Origin: Ramlibacter sp.
Lineage (GTDB): Bacteria; Pseudomonadota; Gammaproteobacteria; Burkholderiales; Burkholderiaceae_C
Direction of reading: 5' to 3'
Assembly: GCA_028292195.1 (NCBI GenBank)
Contig: JAQGMU010000381.1
Span: forward strand, 1-36,967
DNA length: 36,967 bases
The notes under the pieces are model-generated. The model was not told the DNA's origin. It worked only from the letters and a program-made list of their open reading frames with translations, and did no database searches. Below, piece after piece: positions 1-10,274 of this stretch; position 1 is the stretch's first letter, and every line of letters begins with the position of its first letter. The translations under genes were made by a program, and so were the position numbers.

Positions 1-253
1 TGAGGTTGGGCGTGAGCACCGAATACCGCACACCCGGCTGGCGCGTGATGCCGGCCATGACATCGGTGGCATCGGCCATCTGCGGCACCCATTTCGGTGA
101 CACGAAACTCGTGACCTCGATCTCGCGCAGCCCGGCCTGCTGCAGACGCTGCACAAGCTCGATCTTGACAGCCGCCGGCACCATCTGTTTTTCGTTCTGC
201 AGCCCGTCGCGCGGGCCGACGTCGACGAGCTTCACTTTGCTGGGGTAGCCCAT
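1..253 (-). CDS. mvaB/liuE: Hydroxymethylglutaryl-CoA lyase, N-terminal part (runs off the window start)
   Basis: Reverse-strand translation [62 protein letters not shown], with the HMG-CoA lyase signature [12 protein letters not shown] and [16 protein letters not shown]. Confidence 0.93.
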   Translation of the reverse strand, partial: MGYPSKVKLVDVGPRDGLQNEKQMVPAAVKIELVQRLQQAGLREIEVTSFVSPKWVPQMADATDVMAGITRQPGVRYSVLTPNL

Positions 254-258
254 GAGAC

Positions 259-1179
259 TCAGTATCCTCTCTGCCGGTCAACCACTCCGACGATGGGTTC
301 TCCGCGACTGAACGCGCGGATCTTGCCGGCGATCTGCGCGATGCTCTCCTCGCGCAGCGTGCGTGCCGAGGTGTGCGGCGTGACCGTGATCTTCGGGTGC
401 GCCCAGAACGGATGCTCAGTCGGCAGCGGCTCGATGCGGAACACGTCCAGCGCCGCCCCGGCCAGCCGGCCTTCGTCCAGGAGCGCGATCAGGTCCTCGT
501 CGACCAGGTGGGCGCCGCGCGCCACGTTGATGACATAGCCGCCGGGCAGCAGTTGCGACAGCGTGGCGCGGTTCATGATGCCGCGCGTGTCGTCCGTCAG
601 CGGCAGCAGGCACACCAGCACCCGCGTGCCGGCGAGGAAGTCGGCGAAGCCCGCGTCGCCGGAGAAGCACTGCACGCCGGCCACGTCCCTGGCGCGGCGG
701 CTCCAGCCGCGCACCGGGAACTCGAAGGCGGCCAAGGCCTGCGCCACCCGCTGGCCCAGCACGCCCAGGCCCATCACGCCCACCGGGAAATCGGCGCGCA
801 GCCGCGGCTTGCGAAAGCCCCACCTGGATTGCGCTTCGTCGCGCGCGTAGGCATCGAGTTCGCGGAAATGGCGGATGACGGCATGGCAGACGAACTCCGC
901 CATCTGTACCGACATGCCGGCATCGTCCAGCCGCACCACCACCGCGTCCGGCGGCAGCCGCAGCTTGAGCAGGGCGTCGACACCGGCGCCTGTGTTGAAG
1001 ATGCCCTTGAGTTGCGGCTGGTCGTCGCAGAAGGCCTGCGGCGGCGACCACACCATGGCGTAGTCGGCCGGCGGCGCGCCGGGCTGCCATTCGGAGACTT
1101 CGGCCTCGGGCAGGGCGGCTTGCAGGCCATCGACCCAGGGGGCGGCCTTGGTGTCGGAGCAGCAGACGGTGATTCGCAT
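259..1179 (-). CDS. D-2-hydroxyacid dehydrogenase, glyoxylate/hydroxypyruvate reductase A (GhrA)-like
   Basis: [28 protein letters not shown]...[16 protein letters not shown]...[38 protein letters not shown]; Rossmann GxGxxG and C-terminal 2-HADH signature. The longer 259..3696 ORF is a frame artefact. Confidence 0.88.
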   Translation of the reverse strand: MRITVCCSDTKAAPWVDGLQAALPEAEVSEWQPGAPPADYAMVWSPPQAFCDDQPQLKGIFNTGAGVDALLKLRLPPDAVVVRLDDAGMSVQMAEFVCHAVIRHFRELDAYARDEAQSRWGFRKPRLRADFPVGVMGLGVLGQRVAQALAAFEFPVRGWSRRARDVAGVQCFSGDAGFADFLAGTRVLVCLLPLTDDTRGIMNRATLSQLLPGGYVINVARGAHLVDEDLIALLDEGRLAGAALDVFRIEPLPTEHPFWAHPKITVTPHTSARTLREESIAQIAGKIRAFSRGEPIVGVVDRQRGY

Positions 1180-1225
1180 GGGGATATTGTGGCGCGGGCG
1201 GCGCCGGGGTTGCCCCACCCGCCTT

Positions 1226-1257
1226 CGTAGGCTGGGGTGACCGGAGGGAACCCCAGC
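1226..1257. repeat. Short palindromic intergenic repeat (CGTAGGCTGGGGT...ACCCCAGC)
   Basis: 8-bp perfect arms GCTGGGGT/ACCCCAGC; a related inverted copy lies at 36812-36843 (26/32 identical by hand alignment). Confidence 0.65.
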
Positions 1258-1259
1258 GT

Positions 1260-3251
<1,992 letters not shown>

Positions 3252-3890
3252 CTAAGGGTTTCCTTGGGGAGCGCCGCGGCCGGCGACGAAGCTTTGCAGC
3301 CCGCGCAGCACCGTGCGCAGGAACTTGACCAGCACCACCAGCAGCACGATGGCAAGCGCGATCGACAGCAGCAGCACGACGGCGAACAGCGCGGGATGGG
3401 TGGCGGCCAGCCACAGCATGAAGACGACGAAGCCGTCTTCGAACAGCGATACGAAGATGTTGGAGAAGGGCTCGGGCGAGGTGTTCACCGCCGCCCGCGT
3501 GGTGAGCTTGGCCGCGTGGCTGGTGGCCGCGAGCGTGCCGCCCAGGATCGCGGCGATCCAGGCCGCGGCGGGGCCGTCGGCGCCCAGCACTCCGGCCGCC
3601 AGCGCCGCGCCGGCCGGAATGCGGATGAAGGTGTGGACCGTGTCCCAGACCGTATCGATGAACGGGATCTTGTCGGCGAAGAATTCGATGAAGCACATGA
3701 AGCCGCTGGCGGCCAGCACGCCCGGGTGCTCCAGCACCTGCAGGCCGGCCGGCAGGGCTATCCAGCCCAGGTAGCCGGCGGCGCCCACCAGGAACACCGC
3801 GGCGTACAGGCGGATGCCGCTCACCCAGCCGAGCGCCGCCGCCAGCGCCAGCAGCTGCGGGGTGCCCATGAGGTGGCCGAGCGAGTCCAT
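3252..3890 (-). CDS. DUF4126-family integral membrane protein
   Basis: MDSLGHLMGTPQLLALAAALGWVSGIRLYAAVFLVGAAGYLGWIALP...; multiple hydrophobic helices; stop codon directly abuts the mccA ATG. Confidence 0.75.
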   Translation of the reverse strand: MDSLGHLMGTPQLLALAAALGWVSGIRLYAAVFLVGAAGYLGWIALPAGLQVLEHPGVLAASGFMCFIEFFADKIPFIDTVWDTVHTFIRIPAGAALAAGVLGADGPAAAWIAAILGGTLAATSHAAKLTTRAAVNTSPEPFSNIFVSLFEDGFVVFMLWLAATHPALFAVVLLLSIALAIVLLVVLVKFLRTVLRGLQSFVAGRGAPQGNP

Positions 3891-3900
3891 GGCGAAGCGC

Positions 3901-4680
3901 TCAGGATTCCGGCAGCCAGTTCGGCTTGCGCTTCTGCAGGAAGGACTGCACGCCCTCGCGGCCCTCGGGCGTGGCGCGGATGTCGGCGATGCCGGCCACC
4001 GTCATCGCCACCAGCTCCGGCGTGATCTCGCGGCCCGCCACGTCCTGCACCAGCTTTTTGCAGGCGCGCACCGCGGCCGGGCCGGCACTGGCCAGCGCGT
4101 TGGCGATCTCGGCCACCTTGGTCTCGAGGTGGCCGCTGCTCACCACCTCGTGGAGGAAGCCGATGCGATGCGCCTCCGCCGCGGTGAAACGCTCGGCCGA
4201 CAGGAAGTAGCGGTGCGCGGCCCGCGCGCCCATGGCGCGGATCACGTACGGGCTGATGGTGGCCGGGATCAGGCCCAGCCGCGTCTCGCTCAAACAGAAG
4301 TGCGCCGTGTCCATCGCCACCGCGATGTCGCAGGCCGCGACCAGGCCGGTGCCGCCCGCGTAGACGTCGCCCTGCACCTTGGCGATGGTCGGCTTCGGGC
4401 ACTCGTAGACGGCGCGCAGCATCTCGGCCAGGGCCGCTGCATCCGCGAGGTTCTCCTCGCGGGTGTAGTCGGCCATGCGCTTCATCCAGTTCAGGTCGGC
4501 GCCGGCGCAGAAGGCCGGCCCCTTGGCCGCCAGCACGATGCAGCGCACCGCATCGCGCCCGCCCAGGTCGCGGAAAGCCGCCGTCACCATGGGAATGAGT
4601 TCGTCGTTGAAGGCGTTGCGCACCTCCGGCCGGTCTAGCGTGATGGTGGCGATGGCGCCGCTGACGTCGGTTTGCAGCAT
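3901..4680 (-). CDS. liuC: Enoyl-CoA hydratase/isomerase, methylglutaconyl-CoA hydratase (LiuC)-like
   Basis: MLQTDVSGAIATITLDRPEVRNAFNDELIP...FCAGADLNWMKRMADYT...; crotonase fold motifs plus operon context. Confidence 0.85.
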   Translation of the reverse strand: MLQTDVSGAIATITLDRPEVRNAFNDELIPMVTAAFRDLGGRDAVRCIVLAAKGPAFCAGADLNWMKRMADYTREENLADAAALAEMLRAVYECPKPTIAKVQGDVYAGGTGLVAACDIAVAMDTAHFCLSETRLGLIPATISPYVIRAMGARAAHRYFLSAERFTAAEAHRIGFLHEVVSSGHLETKVAEIANALASAGPAAVRACKKLVQDVAGREITPELVAMTVAGIADIRATPEGREGVQSFLQKRKPNWLPES

Positions 4681-4697
4681 GGGGCTCTCCTTGCCGG

Positions 4698-5552
4698 CTA
4701 CTTCGTCCAGACGACGGAGCGGTTCACCGCATACAGCTTGCACTGGACCCTGGCCGCGCGTTCGCAGCCGACCACGGCGCGTTCCACCGGGTCGGTCGGC
4801 AGCGTCGAGTCCTGCGGCCGCAGGCCCGCGGCGCCAAAGAAATAGCCGGTCGCCGAAATGGCGTAGGCCTTGGGGGTCGGGAAGGCCAGCCAGTCGCGGT
4901 AATGCTGGCGGCCGCGGTCGGACAGGTAGGGAATGGCGTCGACGTCGTCGATGGCGGCGAACCCGCTGGCGATGCGGGCCGGCTGGGCCGGCGCCGGCTG
5001 TGCGGCCTGCGGCGCGGCGGCTACCGGCTGCTGCGGTGCGTACTGCGGCACCGGCGGCGCCATCACCGGCTGCGCGCCGCGGCTCACCACGCCCTTGAGG
5101 TCGACCACGCCGCGCGAGTGGCCGATGTGGCACTCGTACACCTGCGGGCTGTCCATCACCACGTTGTTGTAGTTGCCGACGATGCCGACCACTGCCGTCG
5201 CGCCTTGGGTGCGCGCCCGCTGCTGCAGGTCCATCAGCGCCTTGCGGAAGGCGTCGAGGCAGACGACTTCGTCGGCGCGCCGGACGCGGGCGCCGCCGCC
5301 ATTGGGGGGACCGAACGGATCGGCAACTGCGTGCACCGTAACGAACCCGGCCTCATTGGCGGACGCGCTGGCGGCGCCGAAGCGCAGTGCGATGTCGCCG
5401 GCGAGCAGCGCCCGCGTACCCGGGCTGCGCAGGGCGGGCTCGATCGGCAGCAGCAGCCTGTCGTTGCGCGCCGAGGCAATGCCCGCGGCAAGCAGCAGCA
5501 CGGCGGCCAGCAGCCAGCGGGCGGCGGAATGACGGGAAAAGGCACTGTTCAC
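4698..5552 (-). CDS. Secreted protein of unknown function with Ala/Pro/Gln-rich linker
   Basis: GTG start; signal peptide MNSAFSRHSAARWLLAAVLLLAAGIASA; conserved-looking segment GATAVVGIVGNYNNVVMDSPQVYECHIGHSRGVVDLKGVVSR, then a PQYAPQQPVAAAPQAAQPAPAQPA linker. Confidence 0.7.
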   Translation of the reverse strand: MNSAFSRHSAARWLLAAVLLLAAGIASARNDRLLLPIEPALRSPGTRALLAGDIALRFGAASASANEAGFVTVHAVADPFGPPNGGGARVRRADEVVCLDAFRKALMDLQQRARTQGATAVVGIVGNYNNVVMDSPQVYECHIGHSRGVVDLKGVVSRGAQPVMAPPVPQYAPQQPVAAAPQAAQPAPAQPARIASGFAAIDDVDAIPYLSDRGRQHYRDWLAFPTPKAYAISATGYFFGAAGLRPQDSTLPTDPVERAVVGCERAARVQCKLYAVNRSVVWTK

Positions 5553-5588
5553 GCGGTCTCCTCGTTTTCAGGACTTTCGATTCTGCAA

Positions 5589-6722
5589 TCAATAGCGCTT
5601 GGCCGCCTCTTCCAGCATCACCTCCGTGGCGCCGCCGCCAATGGCCAGCACCCGGGCGTCGCGCCAGAGCCGTTCCACCGCCGTTTCGCGGATGAAGCCC
5701 ATGCCGCCGTGAAATTGCTGGCAGGTGGACACCACCTCGTTGACCAGCTCGCCGGTCAGGGCCTTCAGCATCGAGACTTCCTGCACGATGTCGTGGCCCT
5801 GGGTCACGCTCCAGGCGCAGTGGTACATGAACTGGCGGGCGGCGCGTGTCTTGGCATCCAGCATGGAAATGCGCTGGCGGATGGTCTGCTGGTCCCACAG
5901 CACGCCGCCGAAGGCCTGGCGCTGGCGCACGTAGTCCAGCGTGTGGCGCAGCGCCTGCTGGCAGTGGCCCACCGCCATCGCGGCAAGGGCGATGCGCTCG
6001 GTCTGGAAGTTCTTCATCACCGAGTAGAAGCCCTTGCCCTCCTCGCCCAGCAGGTTGGCGGCCGGCACGCGGACCTGGTCGAACACCAGTTCGGCGGTGT
6101 CGGAGGAAAGCCAGCCGGTCTTCTTCAGCGCCCGGCCGACGCTGAAGCCGGGCGTGCCCTTCTCCACGATGAACATCGACACCTCGCGTTTGCCGGGGCC
6201 GCTCTTGGCCGCGACGAAGTAGAGGTCGGCATGGACGCCGTTGGTGATGAACATCTTGGTGCCGTTCAGCACCCAGTCATTGCCATCCCGCTTCGCCGTG
6301 GAACGGATGCCGGCCACGTCCGAGCCGGCGCCAGGTTCCGTGATGGCGACCGCGCAGATCGTCTCGCCCGCCGTCACGCGCTTCAGGTATTTGTCCTTCT
6401 GCGCCGCGTTGCCGGCGTGGTGCAGGTGCGGGCCGGCCATGTCGGTGTGCACCAGCACGGTGATGATGAAGCCGCCGAAGGTGGACTGCGACAGTGCCTC
6501 GGCGAACACCAGGTTGGTCAGCGCGTCGGCACCGGCGCCGCCGTATTCCGGCTCGAACATCAGGCCCAGCATGCCGGCCCCGCCCATGCGGCGCAGCACC
6601 TCGCGCGGCACGCAGCCCTGCTCTTCCCAGGCCTGGGCATGCGGCTCGACTTCCTTCGCGATGAAGCGGGCGACCTGGTCGCGCAGCAGTTCGTGTTCGG
6701 GGGTGTTGTAGATCGATTCCAT
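5589..6722 (-). CDS. liuA: Acyl-CoA dehydrogenase, isovaleryl-CoA dehydrogenase-like
   Basis: MESIYNTPEHELLRDQVARFIAKEVEPHAQAWEEQGCV...AVAITEPGAGSDVAGIRSTA...; putative catalytic Glu242 in QTERIAL; LAIGGGATEVMLEEAAKRY at the C-terminus. Confidence 0.85.
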   Translation of the reverse strand: MESIYNTPEHELLRDQVARFIAKEVEPHAQAWEEQGCVPREVLRRMGGAGMLGLMFEPEYGGAGADALTNLVFAEALSQSTFGGFIITVLVHTDMAGPHLHHAGNAAQKDKYLKRVTAGETICAVAITEPGAGSDVAGIRSTAKRDGNDWVLNGTKMFITNGVHADLYFVAAKSGPGKREVSMFIVEKGTPGFSVGRALKKTGWLSSDTAELVFDQVRVPAANLLGEEGKGFYSVMKNFQTERIALAAMAVGHCQQALRHTLDYVRQRQAFGGVLWDQQTIRQRISMLDAKTRAARQFMYHCAWSVTQGHDIVQEVSMLKALTGELVNEVVSTCQQFHGGMGFIRETAVERLWRDARVLAIGGGATEVMLEEAAKRY

Positions 6723-6738
6723 GGGACTTGATGTGCGG

Positions 6739-7140
6739 TCAGTGACGCCAGGTTCGGAGGCCACGCAGTTGCTCGAATGCATCGAAATCACGGTCGCGGT
6801 GCAGAAGGCTGTAGCCCTTCTCGATGCAGAAAGTTGCGATGAGGACATCGAAGCCGCGCCGCACCGCGAATCCGGCCGCGCGCAGCCCGCGATAGTGCTG
6901 TGCCGCCTCCAGCGCAGTGGCCACGCCGCCGGCCGTTTCGATGCCAAGACCTTCCATCAGCGCGCGTGCCTGGCGGAATTCGCGCTCGTGGCGGAAACCG
7001 CGCAAGACTTCGTAGAGAACCAGATCCGGAACGACGATGCGTACTTCACCGTCCTGCAGGAGGCGGCGCAGCGTGGCGCCCTCAGGGCTGGACCTGCCGC
7101 TGAAGAAGTCGATCCAGACCCCGGAATCAACGACCAGCAC
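6739..7140 (-). CDS. vapC: PIN-domain ribonuclease toxin of a type II TA system
   Basis: MLVVDSGVWIDFFSGR...VVPDLVLYEVLRGFR...RRGFDVLIATFCIEKGYSLLHRDRDFDAF; acidic PIN residues D, E, D, D present. Confidence 0.9.
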   Translation of the reverse strand: MLVVDSGVWIDFFSGRSSPEGATLRRLLQDGEVRIVVPDLVLYEVLRGFRHEREFRQARALMEGLGIETAGGVATALEAAQHYRGLRAAGFAVRRGFDVLIATFCIEKGYSLLHRDRDFDAFEQLRGLRTWRH

Positions 7141-7381
7141 GGCGCCGCCTCGGCGTGGGCTGCTGGACCTCCACGCGAGTCGCCGGACTCGGTGTCGTCC
7201 AGTCGGATTTGTCGTCCCCCTCCCACTTCAGGCGGCCTTCCCACTTGAGGATTTCGCGATAGGCCGCCTGGCGTGCCAACAACTTGAGCCCGGCTTCCAC
7301 CGCGTCCTTCTTGGTCTGGAACGGGCCGGCCTTCATGGCTTCCGCCAACAAGTCGTCGTCGATGTCTATGTTGGTGCGCAT
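7127..7381 (-). CDS. vapB: VapB-family antitoxin
   Basis: MRTNIDIDDDLLAEAMKAGPFQTKKDAVEAGLKLLARQAAYREILKWEG...; overlaps vapC by 14 bp; alternative TTG start at 7399. Confidence 0.87.
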   Translation of the reverse strand: MRTNIDIDDDLLAEAMKAGPFQTKKDAVEAGLKLLARQAAYREILKWEGRLKWEGDDKSDWTTPSPATRVEVQQPTPRRRRAGR

Positions 7382-7413
7382 AATGTGTATTAAGCTCAAT
7401 ATCTATACACATT
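7382..7413. promoter_or_regulatory. Candidate VapBC autoregulatory operator
   Basis: Perfect 9-bp inverted repeat AATGTGTAT (7382-7390) ... ATACACATT (7405-7413) with a 14-nt spacer, immediately upstream of the vapB ATG, in an AT-rich island. Confidence 0.7.
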
Positions 7414-7419
7414 GTAGGC

Positions 7420-9042
7420 TTACATCCGGAACACGCCGAACTTCGGCTCGCCGATGGGGGCGTTCATGGCGGCCGACAGGCCCAGGGCCAATATCCGGCG
7501 CGTATCGGCCGGGTCGATCACGCCGTCGTCCCAGAGCCGCGCGCTGGAGTAGTAGGGGTGCGACTGGCGGCCGAACTGGTCGAGGATGGGCTGCTTGAAG
7601 GCCGCTTCCTCCTCCGCGCTCCAGGTGCCACCGCGGCCTTCGATGCCGTCGCGGCGCACCGTGGCCAGCACGCTGGCGGCCTGCTCGGCGCCCATCACGC
7701 AGATGCGCGCGCTGGGCCACATCCACAGGAAGCGCGGCGAATAGGCGCGGCCGCACATGCCGTAGTTGCCGGCGCCGTAGCTGCCGCCGATGATGACCGT
7801 GAACTTGGGCACGCTGGCCGTGGCCACCGCCGTCACCAGCTTGGCGCCGTGGCGGGCGATGCCTTCGGCCTCGTACTTGCGGCCGACCATGAAGCCGGTG
7901 ATGTTCTGCAGGAACAGCAGCGGCACCTTGCGCTGGCAGCACAGCTCGATGAAGTGCGCGCCCTTCTGCGCCGACTCGGAAAACAGGATGCCGTTGTTGG
8001 CGAGGATGCCGACCGGCATGCCCTCGACGTGGGCGAAGCCGCAGACCAGCGTGGCGCCGTAGCGGGCCTTGAATTCGTGGAACTCGGAGCCGTCGACGAG
8101 CCGGGCGATGATCTCGCGCACGTCGAAGGGCTTGCGGTTGTCGGTGGGAATGACGCCGTACAGCTCCTTGCCGTCGAAGCGCGGCGCCGCCGGCTTGCGC
8201 AGCCGCACCGGCGGTTCCTTGGCGCGGTTCAAGGTGGCCACCGCCTGCCGGGCCAGCGCCAGGGCGTGCTCGTCGTTCATGGCCAGGTGATCGGCCACGC
8301 CGGACAGGCGCGTGTGGACGTCGCCGCCGCCCAGGTCTTCCGCCGTCACCACCTCGCCGGTGGCCGCCTTCACCAGCGGCGGGCCGCCCAGGAAGATGGT
8401 GCCCTGCTCCTTGACGATGATGGTCTCGTCGCTCATCGCCGGCACGTAGGCGCCACCGGCCGTGCACGAGCCCATCACCACGGCGATCTGGGCGATGCCC
8501 TGGGCGCTGAGATTGGCCTGGTTGTAGAAGATGCGGCCGAAGTGGTCGCGGTCGGGGAACACCTCGTCCTGGTTCGGCAGGTTGGCGCCGCCGGAATCCA
8601 CCAGGTAGACGCAGGGCAGCCGGTTCTGCTGCGCGATCTCCTGCGCCCGCAGGTGCTTCTTGACCGTCATCGGGTAGTAGGTGCCGCCCTTCACCGTGGC
8701 GTCGTTGCAGACGATCATGCAGTCGATGCCGCTGACGCGCCCGATGCCCGCGATCATGCCGGCGCAGGGTGCCGCCATGACGCCATCCTTCTCCAGGTAC
8801 ATGCCGTGCGCGGCCAGCGGCGCGATCTCCAGGAAGGGCGTGCCGGGATCCAGCAGCATCTGCACCCGCTCGCGCGGCGGCAGCTTGCCGCGCCCCTCAT
8901 GCTTCTTGCGCGCCGCCTCGCCACCGCCGGCGGCATGCAGCGCCACCTGCGCCTCCAGGTCGTCCACCAGGACCTGCATGGCCGCGGCATTGGCCTGGAA
9001 GTCGGCGGAACGGGGATTCAGTTGCGATTCGAGTACCGACAC
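7420..9042 (-). CDS. mccB/liuB: Carboxyltransferase subunit, methylcrotonyl-CoA carboxylase beta
   Basis: GTG start ([22 protein letters not shown]...) with AGGAGA upstream; [26 protein letters not shown]...[59 protein letters not shown]. Confidence 0.93.
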   Translation of the reverse strand: MSVLESQLNPRSADFQANAAAMQVLVDDLEAQVALHAAGGGEAARKKHEGRGKLPPRERVQMLLDPGTPFLEIAPLAAHGMYLEKDGVMAAPCAGMIAGIGRVSGIDCMIVCNDATVKGGTYYPMTVKKHLRAQEIAQQNRLPCVYLVDSGGANLPNQDEVFPDRDHFGRIFYNQANLSAQGIAQIAVVMGSCTAGGAYVPAMSDETIIVKEQGTIFLGGPPLVKAATGEVVTAEDLGGGDVHTRLSGVADHLAMNDEHALALARQAVATLNRAKEPPVRLRKPAAPRFDGKELYGVIPTDNRKPFDVREIIARLVDGSEFHEFKARYGATLVCGFAHVEGMPVGILANNGILFSESAQKGAHFIELCCQRKVPLLFLQNITGFMVGRKYEAEGIARHGAKLVTAVATASVPKFTVIIGGSYGAGNYGMCGRAYSPRFLWMWPSARICVMGAEQAASVLATVRRDGIEGRGGTWSAEEEAAFKQPILDQFGRQSHPYYSSARLWDDGVIDPADTRRILALGLSAAMNAPIGEPKFGVFRM

Positions 9043-9079
9043 GGGGTCTCCTGATGTCTTCTTTTCTTCCTGACTTGCT

Positions 9080-9118
9080 CCCTCTCCCGCCCCGCGGGAG
9101 AGGGCTGGGGTGAGGGCC
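9080..9118. repeat. Palindromic intergenic repeat (REP-like)
   Basis: CCCTCTCCCG ccccg CGGGAGAGGG perfect 10-bp stem (9080-9104) followed by GCTGGGGTGAGGGCC; spurious translation '[13 protein letters not shown]'. Confidence 0.75.
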
Positions 9119-9217
9119 AGCGCCACGATAGCGCTTTGCGCCCGAGCTTAGTGCCCCCCTTCCCGCAGCAAGCGCCTCCCAGGTTGCAAATCCCGCCACC
9201 GCTCGTACACTCCCTCC

Positions 9218-10246
9218 ATGCCCGCCCCCGCCCCCGCGCCCCGCCGCGCCCCCGCCGCCGTCACCCCGATGGCCTTCGCACTAGCCTTATCGTCAGCCTA
9301 CAAGCGCTACGGCCAGACCCCCGACGCAGCCCTCAAGGCGGCACAGATCACGCCAACCCAGCTGCACAAGGCCGACGCCCGCATGAGCGCCCGCCAGATG
9401 GAGCAACTCTCCGCCACGGCGATGCGCGAACTGGACGACGAGGGCCTGGGCGCCTTCCGCCGCAAGCTGCCTTGGGGCAGCTACGGCATGCTGGCCCGCG
9501 CCTCGTTGACGGCACCCGACCTGGCCACGGCCTTGAAGCGCTGGTGCCGCCACCACGGCCTGATCACCGACGACATCCGGCTGGAACTCACAGTGGCCGG
9601 CACCACGGCCACTTTCACGGTGGAAGAACTGCGCCCGCTGCCTCCGGAGGTGCGCGAACTCAGCCTGGCTTTCCTGCTGCGCAACGTGCACGGCCTGGCC
9701 TGCTGGTACGTCGATTCGCGAATCCCGCTGCAGGAAACGCGTTTCCCGTTCCCCGCGCCGGCCCATGCCGGCGCCTACGCCCACATGTTCCCCGGCCCGC
9801 TGCAGTTCGACGCCGCGCAGGCGGCGCTGCGCTTCGATGCCCGCTACCTGAAGCTGCCCTTGCGGCGCGACGAGAAGGCGCTGGCGCAGATGCTGCAGCG
9901 CGCGCTATCGATCACGGTGCTGCCCTACCGCCGCGACCGCCTGCTGGTACCCCAGGTGCGCCAGGCCCTGGCCGCGCATCCCGACCGCAGCCACAGCGCC
10001 GAGGCGCTGGCCGAACTGCTGAACGTCTCGGCGCGCACCCTGCACCGCCAGCTGAAGGAGGAAGGCGCGGGCCTGCAGCAGCTGAAGGACGAAGTGCGGA
10101 TGGAGCGGGCCAAGGACCTGCTGTACCGGACGAAGAAGCCGGTCAAGCAAGTCGCGGCAGAGGTCGGGTTCCGGAACGAGAAGAGTTTTGCGCGCGCGTT
10201 CCGGGTCTGGGCGGGGGTGGCGCCGGGGCAGTTTCGGGACGGCTGA
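9218..10246 (+). CDS. AraC-family transcriptional regulator with N-terminal arabinose-binding-like domain
   Basis: C-terminal HTH: HSAEALAELLNVSARTLHRQLKEEGAGLQQLKDEVRMERAKDLLYRTKKPVKQVAAEVGFRNEKSFARAFRVWAGVAPGQFR. Confidence 0.9.
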   Translation: MPAPAPAPRRAPAAVTPMAFALALSSAYKRYGQTPDAALKAAQITPTQLHKADARMSARQMEQLSATAMRELDDEGLGAFRRKLPWGSYGMLARASLTAPDLATALKRWCRHHGLITDDIRLELTVAGTTATFTVEELRPLPPEVRELSLAFLLRNVHGLACWYVDSRIPLQETRFPFPAPAHAGAYAHMFPGPLQFDAAQAALRFDARYLKLPLRRDEKALAQMLQRALSITVLPYRRDRLLVPQVRQALAAHPDRSHSAEALAELLNVSARTLHRQLKEEGAGLQQLKDEVRMERAKDLLYRTKKPVKQVAAEVGFRNEKSFARAFRVWAGVAPGQFRDG

Positions 10247-10274
10247 CTGCCTGCCGCTGCCTCCTGCCGCGGCC

